Part shown: piece after piece, positions 25,281 through 34,020 of the stretch
How the letters are laid out: each line of letters starts with the position of its first letter
Position numbering within the stretch: the stretch's first letter is position 1
Source of the DNA: Lachnospiraceae bacterium
GTDB taxonomy: Bacteria; Bacillota; Clostridia; Lachnospirales; Lachnospiraceae
Length of the DNA stretch: 64,000 bases
Assembly: GCA_017938145.1 (NCBI GenBank)
Contig: JAGBCB010000015.1
Coordinates: 62,001-126,000, forward strand
Direction: 5' to 3'
Program-made: the position numbers and the translations under genes
Notes under the pieces: generated by a model
What the model saw: the letters and a program-made list of their open reading frames with translations, nothing else
Told to the model about the DNA's origin: nothing
The model's database searches: none

Positions 25281-25304
25281 CAGAGAATGTTTTTGCATTC
25301 TCTG
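25281..25304. terminator. Bidirectional terminator
   Basis: Stem CAGAGAATG / CATTCTCTG with a 6-nt loop, flanked by an A-run on the left and a T-run on the right. It serves the plus-strand membrane pair and the minus-strand ddl operon. Confidence 0.9.
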
Positions 25305-25311
25305 TCTTTTT

Positions 25312-26379
25312 TTAAATCAAATTGTTTTCTTTAATATATTCCACCAAATACTCCGCCAGCTTCTTCTGGGTACTTTCCGTTGGGTGCCAGTCCGCACCGA
25401 TTCCGTCCACTTCCCCGTTTTGTAAGAATGCTTCTTTAAAGAATACCTTGTTGTCGCCGAAATCATTCACACGGGATACGGCTTCTCCTACTAAATCCTT
25501 GGCTGCAGTCGCCATAACACCTACGGTACAAAGAATGTTGGCATTCGGATTCACTTCTCTTACCTGACGCAGGAATTTAACATAACCGTTTACAAAGGCT
25601 CTGTCTCTGGCCGGAATGTTGCGGGTGTAACTGCCGTCGTTGGTGCCAAGGTTAATGATAATCAACTGCGGCTGATACGCGGTAAAGTCTCTCTTCTGAT
25701 ACTCTGCCCTTGCCTTGTTACGACGATGCTCCGCAGAGTAGTCCTCATAAAAGTACATTTCCGGCATTAACGCTTCGTCATTGCGCGGCTCGTTTACATC
25801 CTCCGGAATCCAGTGGGAAATAATACCGTTGCCGCTCCACGAAATCAAGGAAAAATCCACATCTAAGGCTCTTGCCACGCGGCAGGCATAAGCGTTCCAC
25901 GGATTTTCCTGGGCGGTTGTGAAAGTATCCACATCCACAATGCCTTCGATACCGTAGCCACAGGTGATGGAATCACCGATTACTTCGATTTTCTTTTCCT
26001 TAGCAGCAGGCGGAGGAAGCATCTCTCCGTCCACATCTACAGAAGTAATGCCAAGGGCATTAAAAGCCGCCTCGGAATACTTCATAATACGCAGGGTAAC
26101 TTCCGTTGCTTCTGCACTTTCGTACAATACAAAACGCTCTTTTTCTTTGGTAAGCGGAAAGCGGAGCGCCGGTGTTTCTGCACCGTTTACGAATACCGCT
26201 ACCCAGGCGCGATGCATTTCTTCCCAGTCTAACCGGTCGGTTACAAACTCTGCTTCTGCTCTGGTTCCTTTAAAAGAAAACTCCAGAAAGGAAGCGGAGT
26301 AGCCAAGATATAATACCCCCTCCTGCCGGGTGGTTCTTCCGGACAGCCGGTAAAAATTTCTGTTCTCTAAGATATTCAT
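25312..26379 (-). CDS. SGNH esterase, carbohydrate esterase family 2-like
   Basis: The protein has a jellyroll N-terminal domain (about residues 1-120; GVLYLGYSASFLEFSFKG) and a C-terminal SGNH hydrolase: KIEVIGDSITCGYG (nucleophile Ser), LISWSGNG, INLGTNDGSYT, and DWHPTESTQ (catalytic His). This two-domain layout is typical of CE2 acetyl esterases that deacetylate xylan or other glycans. No signal peptide is visible, so it is cytoplasmic. I place the start at 26379, whose ATG overlaps the stop of the DUF1934 gene; a longer start lacks a ribosome site. It closes the ddl-murI operon. Confidence 0.85.
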   Translation of the reverse strand: MNILENRNFYRLSGRTTRQEGVLYLGYSASFLEFSFKGTRAEAEFVTDRLDWEEMHRAWVAVFVNGAETPALRFPLTKEKERFVLYESAEATEVTLRIMKYSEAAFNALGITSVDVDGEMLPPPAAKEKKIEVIGDSITCGYGIEGIVDVDTFTTAQENPWNAYACRVARALDVDFSLISWSGNGIISHWIPEDVNEPRNDEALMPEMYFYEDYSAEHRRNKARAEYQKRDFTAYQPQLIIINLGTNDGSYTRNIPARDRAFVNGYVKFLRQVREVNPNANILCTVGVMATAAKDLVGEAVSRVNDFGDNKVFFKEAFLQNGEVDGIGADWHPTESTQKKLAEYLVEYIKENNLI

Positions 26380-26801
26380 CCTACTGCACACTCCTTCACT
26401 TCGATATCCAGCTCGCATTCCGACATGTGGGTTCCGTTTACCTCCAGGTCGTAGCGTAGCGCTGCAGATATCTGCATGTTTTCTTCCGTTACTTTAATAT
26501 GTTTTGTGGTCATGCCCAGAGTCAAATCACCAAAAGGTGTAGCATAGCAGGCATACTGCTTCTGCCCACGCACAAAAAGCATCTGGGTGGTAATGCCGCC
26601 CTGCTTTGTCATCTCGATGGACTCCGGCGTAATTTTGATTCGGTTTTTTGTAATTTTTCCGTCTTCGTCCGCTTCTTCATAAGATAAGTAATGGATGTCG
26701 TCTTTTCTTAAATAGGTACCGGCACTGATTACCTCCACCGGTTCTTCCTCATCCACCTGCCGCTGAAGTCCGCGCACGGTGATTACTACATTTTTCTTCA
26801 T
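26376..26801 (-). CDS. DUF1934/YwiB family calycin-like protein
   Basis: A 141-aa beta-barrel-like protein: KNVVITVRGLQRQVDEEEPVEVISAGTY, YLSYEEADEDGKITKNRIKITPESIEMTKQG, and FGDLTLGMTTKHIKV match the DUF1934 (YwiB) family, which has a calycin fold and unknown ligand. It lies 9 nt after murI and overlaps the CE2 esterase by 4 nt. Confidence 0.85.
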   Translation of the reverse strand: MKKNVVITVRGLQRQVDEEEPVEVISAGTYLRKDDIHYLSYEEADEDGKITKNRIKITPESIEMTKQGGITTQMLFVRGQKQYACYATPFGDLTLGMTTKHIKVTEENMQISAALRYDLEVNGTHMSECELDIEVKECAVG

Positions 26802-26810
26802 ATGCTATTC

Positions 26811-27623
26811 CTATTCAAAGCTTTTTACTGCCACATCTTCCACCTCTAAGTGGTCGCACGGCAAAATCGAATTTGCAAACCGGCGGAATTTTTCCGCACC
26901 GTCGCTGACATAAAATTTATGTACCGGCTGTGTATTTGCTTCCCGAAGAAGATGATTGTCTTCCAGTACATAACACAATTCTTTGGCAGTTTCATAAGCC
27001 GGATTTACCAAAGTAACTCCGTCGCCCATTACCTCGCCGATTACTCCCCGGAGTAATGGATAGTGGGTGCAGCCCAGTACCAGGGCATCCACCTTTCTTT
27101 CCTTTAATTCCGCAAGATAACGCTGTGCCACCTGCTTGGTGACATCATCGGAAAGCCAGCCTTCTTCCGCCAGCGGAACAAACAACGGACATGCCTTGCC
27201 AAATACCTCTACCTCCGGGCTGGTAGTCTTTAAAAACTTTTCGTAAATGCCGCTTTGGATGGTTCCCTCCGTGGCAATAATACCGATTTTTTTGTTTTTC
27301 GTGGCCTGGGCCGCCATTTTGGCACCCGGTTTTACCACGCCGATAAACGGCACATCAAACTCTTCTTTAATGGTTTCTAATGCCAGGGCGCTGACCGTAT
27401 TGCAGGCTACCACAATAGCCTTGACTTCCTGGGTCATTAAAAACTTTGCAATTTGTCTGGAGTATGCCGTAATGGTTTCTGCAGACTTGCTGCCGTAAGG
27501 CACTCTTGCCGTGTCGCCGTAATAAACAATGGACTCGTTCGGCAGCGCCTTCATAATTTCTTTTACAACGGTTAATCCGCCAACGCCGGAGTCAAATACT
27601 CCGATTGGGGCATTGTTATTCAT
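26811..27623 (-). CDS. murI: Glutamate racemase
   Basis: It makes D-glutamate for peptidoglycan. Catalytic cysteines are visible in VACNTVSALALE and LGCTHYPLL, and the start APIGVFDSGVGGLTVVKEI is diagnostic. I use the ATG at 27623 (270 aa), preceded by GAAAGGAAG; the longer reading to 27746 adds an unrelated 41-residue extension that overlaps the end of ddl. It follows ddl by 41 nt, so two D-amino-acid steps of wall synthesis are in one operon. Confidence 0.96.
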   Translation of the reverse strand: MNNNAPIGVFDSGVGGLTVVKEIMKALPNESIVYYGDTARVPYGSKSAETITAYSRQIAKFLMTQEVKAIVVACNTVSALALETIKEEFDVPFIGVVKPGAKMAAQATKNKKIGIIATEGTIQSGIYEKFLKTTSPEVEVFGKACPLFVPLAEEGWLSDDVTKQVAQRYLAELKERKVDALVLGCTHYPLLRGVIGEVMGDGVTLVNPAYETAKELCYVLEDNHLLREANTQPVHKFYVSDGAEKFRRFANSILPCDHLEVEDVAVKSFE

Positions 27624-27664
27624 ATTACTTCCTTTCTGCCTTGCGCCGGGGCAAGGGATAGACA

Positions 27665-28726
27665 TTACAGGTTGATTTCTCTCACATGAGCAAGTTCTAA
27701 CAAGCGGCTGATTAACGCCGGTTTTTCGATGCCCTTTGCACCCCACAGCATCGGATACATACTGATGGAAGTAAAGCCCGGTAACGTATTAATTTCATTG
27801 AAAATAACACGGTTGGTATCCTTTTCTAAGAAGAAATCCACACGGGATAAGCCTTGGCCGTCCACTGCCTTAAAAATCTTTACGGCAGCCTCACGGATTT
27901 CTTCTTCCTTGCCTGCAGGAAGCTCCGGAGAAATTACGGTTTTGGACTCTGCGTTGTGATACTTCGCTTCGTAATCATAAAATTCTGCTGCAGCTAAAAC
28001 TTCACCGATACCGGATGCATCTACCTTGCCGTCACCCAGCACGGCACATTCTAACTCTCTGCCGTAGATGGTTTCTTCTACTAAAATCTTGCGGTCGTGG
28101 ATTGCCGCCTCTGCAAGACCCGCAATCAGTTCTTCACGGTTTGCCGCTTTGGAAACCCCTCGGGAAGAACCGGCATTGGATGGCTTAATAAACACCGGAT
28201 AACCAAGCTCAGCCTCAATTTTTTCGTATACTGCGGTATCTTTAATTTCATCTTTATATACGCCAACGTAGCGCGCCTGGGCAATACCCAGGGTATCTAC
28301 GATAATCTTTGTGTATAACTTATCCATGGACACCGCGGAAGCCAGTACGCCGCAGCCTACATACGGAATACCTGCCAGCTCAAATAAGCCCTGTACAGTG
28401 CCGTCCTCGCCGTTTAAGCCGTGAAGCACAGGGAATGCCACATCTATGGTAACTTTCTTCATTTCTTCTTTTTCAAACACATACAGTGCCTTCTCGGCAG
28501 TGTCAGGGGAAAGTACCGCCTGCTTTTTGCTGCCCGTCCAGGTGCCGTCTTTGATTGCTTCGATATCGTCAACCAGAACCCAGCGGCCCTCCTTGGTAAT
28601 GCCCACTGCATACACCTCATATGCTTCTCTATCCATATTGGAAATCACGGTAGTGGCCGATACGCAGGACACCTCGTGCTCCGAAGATCTTCCTCCAAAT
28701 AATACTAATACATTTTTCTTACTCAT
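27665..28726 (-). CDS. ddl: D-alanine--D-alanine ligase
   Basis: It joins two D-Ala residues with ATP for the peptidoglycan stem. Family phrases are VLFGGRSSEHEVSCVSA, FPVLHGLNGEDGTVQGLFELAGIPYVG, the ATP-grasp core KPSNAGSSRGVS, and VIFNEINTLPGFTSISMYP. The substrate loop reads EFYDYEAKY, with the Tyr typical of D-Ala (not D-lactate) ligases, so no vancomycin-type resistance is implied. It is the first gene of the ddl-murI-DUF1934-CE2 unit and is divergent from spoIIR. Confidence 0.96.
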   Translation of the reverse strand: MSKKNVLVLFGGRSSEHEVSCVSATTVISNMDREAYEVYAVGITKEGRWVLVDDIEAIKDGTWTGSKKQAVLSPDTAEKALYVFEKEEMKKVTIDVAFPVLHGLNGEDGTVQGLFELAGIPYVGCGVLASAVSMDKLYTKIIVDTLGIAQARYVGVYKDEIKDTAVYEKIEAELGYPVFIKPSNAGSSRGVSKAANREELIAGLAEAAIHDRKILVEETIYGRELECAVLGDGKVDASGIGEVLAAAEFYDYEAKYHNAESKTVISPELPAGKEEEIREAAVKIFKAVDGQGLSRVDFFLEKDTNRVIFNEINTLPGFTSISMYPMLWGAKGIEKPALISRLLELAHVREINL

Positions 28727-28893
28727 GACTTCGTGCCTCCATTCCGCATTCTAAAAGGTATTTTACTCTATTTTATGCAGTAATTCAATGAGAAATAAAA
28801 ATTATTTCCCATGAATGTAATCAAAAAAACCGGTCCATACTTTTATCAGAAACTACCGGAGCTTATGCTCCGTTTTAAGAAAGGACCAATCCC

Positions 28894-29709
28894 ATGAAAG
28901 AACGACTTATTTCCATCTGCATTTTATTGCTGGCCGCCGTTACTGTCTGTCTCATTATCATTGATCTTCCAAGAAAAAACTATGCCAAGCCGGCTTCTGA
29001 TTTTACCGAAGCTGTTCGCAACGGAACCTGCACTGACACGCCGTTATCCGCACCGTCTGCTGCCACCGGCAGCACCGGTTCCCCGGCCGTGGCAGAAGAT
29101 GTCATCCGGCTACATATTCTGGCTGACAGTGATTCCGAATACGACCAGACTGTAAAACTTGCCCTGCGGGATCTACTGCTGCCCTATCTCAATGCCGCTA
29201 CTCTGGATGCAAAAAATAAAGACGAGGCCATGGCACAGCTCTCTACACACTGCAGCACACTGACTGACATTGCCAACACCTTTTTGGCGGAGAAAAACAC
29301 CGGATATTCCGCCACGGTTTCTGTGGAACGCATCTATTTCCCCATCCGCATTTACGGCAGTCAGACCTACCTTTCCGCCGATGCGGTTATTTTTCCTCCC
29401 GGCTTCTACGACAGCGTGCAGGTGGTGCTTGGAAGCGGCAAAGGACATAACTGGTGGTGCCTTGCCTACCCTTCCCTGTGCTTTATCGATTCCTCCTATG
29501 ACTACATTCCAAAGGACACCGATATGTATAAGCTGAAAATCGGAACGGTTTCCAAATCCTCGTTAGAAAAATTGTTTTACGGTACTACTCCTCATACCTG
29601 CCATGCAGCGGAGGATGCTCTTCTGTCCGAAGATTCCGAAGATATCACCCTGTATTTCGGCAGTAAGCTTTGGGAATTTATTAGAAACTTGTTGAAGCCT
29701 GTCGAGTGA
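28894..29709 (+). CDS. spoIIR: Stage II sporulation protein R
   Basis: SpoIIR is the forespore-secreted signal that triggers SpoIIGA to process pro-sigma-E in the mother cell. The conserved core is present: VIRLHILADSDSEYDQTVKLALRD, and VVLGSGKGHNWWCLAYPSLCF near the end. An N-terminal membrane/signal segment (LISICILLLAAVTVCLIIID) fits export from the forespore. A serine/alanine/threonine-rich spacer lies before the domain. In the family this gene is usually sigma-F-dependent; I could not identify a clear sigma-F site. Confidence 0.94.
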   Translation: MKERLISICILLLAAVTVCLIIIDLPRKNYAKPASDFTEAVRNGTCTDTPLSAPSAATGSTGSPAVAEDVIRLHILADSDSEYDQTVKLALRDLLLPYLNAATLDAKNKDEAMAQLSTHCSTLTDIANTFLAEKNTGYSATVSVERIYFPIRIYGSQTYLSADAVIFPPGFYDSVQVVLGSGKGHNWWCLAYPSLCFIDSSYDYIPKDTDMYKLKIGTVSKSSLEKLFYGTTPHTCHAAEDALLSEDSEDITLYFGSKLWEFIRNLLKPVE

Positions 29710-29778
29710 ATTTCCAATTTTTTACTATGCAAATCGGATTTTCTGTGATATACTGTCGATATTGATAGGAGGTATTTT

Positions 29779-30666
29779 ATGGAACAACTTACGATTCACG
29801 CCCACGCAAAAATCAACCTGGCGCTGGACGTTTTAAACCGCCGTCCCGATGGCTATCATACTGTACGCATGATTATGCAGTCCCTTTCCCTTTGTGATAC
29901 CTTGTTTTTGCAAAAGGCCGCAGAGCCGGGCATTGTTCTTTCCGCCAGAAATCCGGAACAGTTTCCGGACGTTACCTGGGACGAAAACAACTTAATATAT
30001 AAAGCGGCAAAGCTTTTCATAGACACCTGCTCCATTAAAAACGGAGTACACATTACCATCGAAAAACAGATTCCTTCCGCAGCGGGTCTTGCCGGAGGCA
30101 GCTCCGACGCAGCCGCAACATTAAAGGGCATGAACCAGCTGTTTGAACAAAATCTTTCCCTCGATGAGTTAAAAGAGATGGGGGTAAAACTGGGAGCTGA
30201 CGTACCTTACTGTATCCAGCTCGGCACCGCACTTTCCGAAGGCATCGGCGAGCAACTAACCGCACTGCCGGCTGCTCCTGCCATGTACTGTGTTCTGGTA
30301 AAGCCGGAAGCCGCCGTTTCCACCAAATATGTATACCAGAACCTGAAACTTGATAAGGCACACCATCCGAACATCGATGCCGCACTGGACGCCATCAGCA
30401 CCTGCAATGTAAACAAGCTCTGTGCCAATTTAAATAACATTTTAGAGCCGGTGGCACGTACCCTGTGTCCGGAAGTGGAAGATATCGAATTAAAGCTGGC
30501 GGAGCTGGGAGCTCTTGGCACCTGCATGAGCGGCAGCGGTCCTACCGTATTTGGCCTGTTCACCGACGGTAACGACGCTATCGAAGCATCCGAGTACTTC
30601 CTGGACCATGGCTATGAAGACCGGACATTTGTTACTAAATTTTTTCAGCCAACCTGCCGATATTAA
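29779..30666 (+). CDS. ispE: 4-diphosphocytidyl-2-C-methyl-D-erythritol kinase
   Basis: This GHMP kinase carries out the ATP-dependent step of the MEP isoprenoid pathway. The start HAHAKINLALDVLNRRPDGYH and the glycine-rich ATP loop PSAAGLAGGSSDAAATL are diagnostic, and the third motif GTCMSGSGPTVFGLF is present. Length 295 aa is normal. AGGAGG precedes the ATG. It lies 69 nt after spoIIR, with no terminator seen. Confidence 0.96.
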   Translation: MEQLTIHAHAKINLALDVLNRRPDGYHTVRMIMQSLSLCDTLFLQKAAEPGIVLSARNPEQFPDVTWDENNLIYKAAKLFIDTCSIKNGVHITIEKQIPSAAGLAGGSSDAAATLKGMNQLFEQNLSLDELKEMGVKLGADVPYCIQLGTALSEGIGEQLTALPAAPAMYCVLVKPEAAVSTKYVYQNLKLDKAHHPNIDAALDAISTCNVNKLCANLNNILEPVARTLCPEVEDIELKLAELGALGTCMSGSGPTVFGLFTDGNDAIEASEYFLDHGYEDRTFVTKFFQPTCRY

Positions 30667-30729
30667 TATTGCAAAAGAAACCAAGCCACGGATGGCACCT
30701 AAAACATACTATTTTGGAGGAAAAAAGAT

Positions 30730-31371
30730 ATGGATATCAACGGAATCTCTCAGGCAATGGCTGCCAACTATGACAACACAAAAGTCGGCAAAGACACCGA
30801 AAAGAAAAATAAGGAAACCATAGACAACACCGTAGCAGAAAGTGCAGCTGCCGCATACGAAAAATCCGACGCTGCCGAAAAAAAGCAGGTCGCAAAATAT
30901 GATGCTGCCACCATCGAAAAAATGAAGGCAGAGGCAGAACTGAAAACTGCACAGCTTCGTTCCCTGGTGGAAAAGATGCTGTTAAAACAGGGCCAAAAGT
31001 TTACTACTTTGGCAGATGCTTTTGACATGATTAAAGAAGGCACCATCGAGGTGGACGACGAAACCGCTGCCGAAGCAGCCAAAGAAGTGGCTGATGACGG
31101 CTATTGGGGCGTAGAACAAACCTCGGAGCGCATGTTCTCCTTCGCAAAAGCACTGGCAGGTAACGACCCGACCAAGGCAGACTCCATGTTAGAGGCTCTG
31201 CAAAAGGGCTATGACGAAGCTGCAAAACAGTGGGGCGGCGAACTTCCGGAAATCTGTCAGAAGACACTGGAAGTCACCAAGAAAAAGCTTACCGACTGGA
31301 GAGACGGTGTTACCGCTGAAGAAAACACCGATATTGCAGCAGCAGAAAGTACAACGAAGTCAGAAGCTTAA
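30730..31371 (+). CDS. Soluble protein of unknown function, Ala/Lys/Glu-rich
   Basis: A 213-aa cytoplasmic, helix-rich protein. The first ~75 residues are low-complexity and charged; a coiled-coil-like stretch (ATIEKMKAEAELKTAQLRSL) follows. The best-ordered part is GYWGVEQTSERMFSFAKALAG and GGELPEICQKTLEVTKKKL, which loosely recalls the DUF5610-type pattern, but this is a guess. Its start ATG has GGAGG upstream and it lies 63 nt after ispE. It is followed by a strong two-way terminator. Confidence 0.55.
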   Translation: MDINGISQAMAANYDNTKVGKDTEKKNKETIDNTVAESAAAAYEKSDAAEKKQVAKYDAATIEKMKAEAELKTAQLRSLVEKMLLKQGQKFTTLADAFDMIKEGTIEVDDETAAEAAKEVADDGYWGVEQTSERMFSFAKALAGNDPTKADSMLEALQKGYDEAAKQWGGELPEICQKTLEVTKKKLTDWRDGVTAEENTDIAAAESTTKSEA

Positions 31372-31381
31372 GTACATAACT

Positions 31382-31436
31382 AAAAATCTCCCTGCACGAA
31401 CCAGCAGCTAAGCGGGTTCGCAAGGGAGATTTTTTT
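31382..31436. terminator. Bidirectional terminator with nested hairpin
   Basis: Outer arms AAAAATCTCCCT (31382-31393) and AGGGAGATTTTTTT (31423-31436) enclose an inner hairpin CGAACC / GGGTTCG. It separates the convergent 30730 and sipL genes. Confidence 0.8.
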
Positions 31437-31464
31437 GTTAAGGACACAGCAGCACGTACTTTTT

Positions 31465-33024
31465 TTATTCTGCTGGACGGATTAGTAACAGCATCTTTCC
31501 GGCCGGTATTTCTGCTTCTTCTAAATGGTTTAACTCTGCCACTACCTCCGGTGATACGAAAAACTTTTTGCCCACCGTCCACAGGTTATCACCTTCTTCA
31601 CTGCGGTAACCGATCATGTAGTGATGGGCGGCCTGTTCTTCCTTGGTAAACGGCACATATTCCGCACCGGTAATCATATATTCCGGTTCATTACAGAAAA
31701 CAACCGTCTGGAAATTAACCTCCGCCTTCCATTCTATCTCATTGCTGCGGTATAACTGGAAAGAAGAATCCGTTACCATCGGCACAACATGATAGGTGCA
31801 GCCGTCCGAAAGTCCCCGGACTTCAATTTCCTGGTGAAACGGGGCATAAAACTTTACACTCATATATGGACGCTCGTCAGAGCCGGTCACCATAAGCACC
31901 TTGAATTCCATCACACCGTCGATATGCAGGGCATTTTCTTCCATGGTAATCTTCTCCGGATGAACTTCACTGCTGCCGTAGGAAATCTGCATCGGTGTCA
32001 CTTCGCCTGCCGGCATGGCGTAAGTGCCGGAAAAGCTGCCCATACTCTGATTTTTTAACAGCAGATGAGGAATCAGTTCCTGACTTCCCTGCAGATTTAC
32101 ATTGCCTGCTACAGAATAAATGTCCTCTAACACCATCAGCTCTTTTTCTTCATAAAGCTTCATATCAAGCTCTAATACATTTTCTACTTCCAAAATACGT
32201 TCTTCCCCGTCTTCGTCCGGACGTACCGTCAGATTTTCCTGCACAACCGTTGGCGTGATATCCTCCACCATGTGCGGCATGGCACCGGACAATTCGAACC
32301 GGCCCGTAAAAGGAATCTTTGCCTCAAAAAACTCCGGTGTTTCCTTTAAGCCTGCTCCCTGGTATACCACAAACAGGTTGATGTTACCTTTCACCGATAA
32401 TTCATCCTCTAAAACCCTGCTTTCATTCAGGACCATATGCATTTCCTTGTAAAGAACTTCGCTGATATTCGGGCGGGACGCCGGCAGCACCACTTCCTCC
32501 TTAATGCGGATGGTGTCCCGTTTCATTGCCGCCAGATTGGTAAAATTCACATCCTTGGCTCTGGCAAACAGACCGCTGCCCTCTGCTTCCGTTACCACAA
32601 TTTCATCCTCGATTTCTTCGCACAAGGTCTTTACGTTAATCAACGCCTTTACGTTGATTTTTCTCGAGTGAATCATGGTGGCGGTAATATCCTCCAGTTC
32701 TGCCCGGATAGTAATTCCGTTACAATCCTCCCGGTCCATATGTATCATTTCATCGAAAGGGAGTTCACTTTCCATGCCGTAAACGCCGGTGCCGTCCTCC
32801 CCGATATAAAGCACGTCTGCCAAAAGCACACCACGGATATGCAGACGACCGGCATTGCATTTTTTCTCCATCACGCGGATTCTTCCGTTTTCGCGCAAAA
32901 TCATTTTCACATCCGGCTTAGCGTCCGGTACATTGAAATCATCATCTAACGTAAAGGTCGCACTGCTGCAGGCTGCTGCCATACTTCCGCCCATCCGGTG
33001 AATATTTTCTTTTTTCAGTTCCAT
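31465..33024 (-). CDS. sipL: SipL-like spore coat morphogenesis protein (SPOCS/DUF3794 plus LysM)
   Basis: SipL interacts with SpoIVA to localise the coat on the forespore in Clostridia. The protein has three DUF3794 (SPOCS) repeats, seen in DFNVPDAKPDVKMILRENGRI, LPASRPNISEVLYKEMHMVL and the third beta-rich unit around residues 330-440, and a C-terminal LysM (YMIGYRSEEGDNLWTVGKKFFVSPEVVAELNHL). There is no signal peptide, as expected for a mother-cell protein. Length 519 aa is normal. It follows the PrcB-like lipoprotein gene by 15 nt. Confidence 0.9.
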   Translation of the reverse strand: MELKKENIHRMGGSMAAACSSATFTLDDDFNVPDAKPDVKMILRENGRIRVMEKKCNAGRLHIRGVLLADVLYIGEDGTGVYGMESELPFDEMIHMDREDCNGITIRAELEDITATMIHSRKINVKALINVKTLCEEIEDEIVVTEAEGSGLFARAKDVNFTNLAAMKRDTIRIKEEVVLPASRPNISEVLYKEMHMVLNESRVLEDELSVKGNINLFVVYQGAGLKETPEFFEAKIPFTGRFELSGAMPHMVEDITPTVVQENLTVRPDEDGEERILEVENVLELDMKLYEEKELMVLEDIYSVAGNVNLQGSQELIPHLLLKNQSMGSFSGTYAMPAGEVTPMQISYGSSEVHPEKITMEENALHIDGVMEFKVLMVTGSDERPYMSVKFYAPFHQEIEVRGLSDGCTYHVVPMVTDSSFQLYRSNEIEWKAEVNFQTVVFCNEPEYMITGAEYVPFTKEEQAAHHYMIGYRSEEGDNLWTVGKKFFVSPEVVAELNHLEEAEIPAGKMLLLIRPAE

Positions 33025-33039
33025 AATAATCCTCCAATT

Positions 33040-33450
33040 TTATTGAAATAGCACATCCAGGCTCATATCTTTCAGCTTAACTACAATGTACGGGTAGGTT
33101 TCCACCTGAAGCACCGGTTCCTCTTTACCCGGGCCAATCAGTTCCGTATAAACAACAATTCCCTCCGCCGCTTCATAAAGCTCCGTTACCCGGATGCTGT
33201 AACCGCTGGTACCTTGCGTTCCGTACCCCTTTGCAATATACAGATATCCGTCCGCTGCATAAGTCATGCGGAAGGGTTCCTTTTGCTTTTCCTTAATTTT
33301 AGCCAACAGTTCCTCCGGGAGCTCCCCTTCCTTCTGTACGGTATATTCCAAATCCTTTATCTTTTCCGGTTTCACTGCTCCTTGCGCACAGCCGGCCAGA
33401 AAGCCCAGCAAAGCTACCAGAAGCAAAAACATAGCCCGTTTCTTTTTCAT
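33040..33450 (-). CDS. Small lipoprotein with PrcB-like domain
   Basis: A lipoprotein signal (AMFLLLVALLGFLAGC) precedes a short domain of about 105 residues. The phrase GYLYIAKGYGTQGTSGYSIRVTELYEA fits the PrcB C-terminal pattern (a G-x-x-x-T-G-G-Y-like turn followed by alternating strands), known from a spirochaete protease-complex subunit. The start could be the GTG at 33468 or the ATG at 33450; neither has a strong ribosome site, and I prefer the ATG. It is upstream of and probably cotranscribed with sipL. Confidence 0.65.
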   Translation of the reverse strand: MKKKRAMFLLLVALLGFLAGCAQGAVKPEKIKDLEYTVQKEGELPEELLAKIKEKQKEPFRMTYAADGYLYIAKGYGTQGTSGYSIRVTELYEAAEGIVVYTELIGPGKEEPVLQVETYPYIVVKLKDMSLDVLFQ

Positions 33451-33479
33451 GGTCTGCCCGATTCTCACGTTTTGTTAAC

Positions 33480-33980
33480 AGTGTATGAAGGGAGTTTTTC
33501 ATTTATGACAGGAAGTGCAAAACAATGTACGAAACAGAAGCTTTTGCTATAAGGGAGTGGATTGAAAAATTATTAAATTGCCGGAAATGAATTGCTCTCC
33601 GGGGTATATAGAGAAAAACTCTTGTTCCACACCCTGATTTACTAAGAAATACTCCGCAGAACTCGTTTTGTAGGCTACTAGAGGGTATCTGTGGATTTTT
33701 ATAATTGCAATACCCCGATATACAAGAATAGCGGGGTATTACTATATGATTATTTTATAGCTACCCCTTTGCCTGATATATTTTAGAAAAATACGAATTC
33801 AAAGGGTATGACATAGTAAAAATGATGTATATACCCTTAGGACAGAGAATGCCCCTCCTTCGGTTCCGAGTTTTGGCAAAATGGAAACAAGCAGACATAG
33901 TTTTCGCTTCGTGGGCAGCCCGGCAAGCCCCCGTGGGAAGCAGCTGAGTGATTAGAAAAATCGGTGCAAAAGACTGTATA
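33480..33980. other. Gene-free region with repeated GGGTAT dyads
   Basis: No convincing gene is seen. The stretch holds several copies of GGGTAT in both orientations. Two form dyads: AATACCCCG / CGGGGTATT (near 33711-33742) and AAGGGTAT / ATACCCTT (near 33801-33839). Function is unknown. Confidence 0.5.
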
Positions 33981-33983
33981 AAA

Positions 33984-34009
33984 AGAAGAGGGGCGAAAGC
34001 CCCTCTTCT
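33984..34009 (-). terminator. Terminator of trpB
   Basis: An 11-bp perfect stem AGAAGAGGGGC / GCCCCTCTTCT with a GAAA loop, followed on the minus strand by TTTTTATAC; 12 nt after the trpB stop. Confidence 0.92.
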
Positions 34010-34020
34010 AAAATTCAAAA

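Noticed and set aside
26877..27056. Plus-strand frame inside murI
   Set aside because: It is antisense to a clear essential gene and carries no family pattern.
27665..28726. VanA-type D-Ala-D-Lac ligase
   Set aside because: The substrate loop reads EFYDYEAKY, typical of D-Ala-D-Ala ligases, and no vanH/vanX/vanR/vanS genes are present; the VanY-like lipoprotein alone does not indicate resistance.
33761..34018. 85-codon minus-strand frame after trpB
   Set aside because: It covers the trpB terminator, has no ribosome site and encodes low-quality sequence; it is probably chance.
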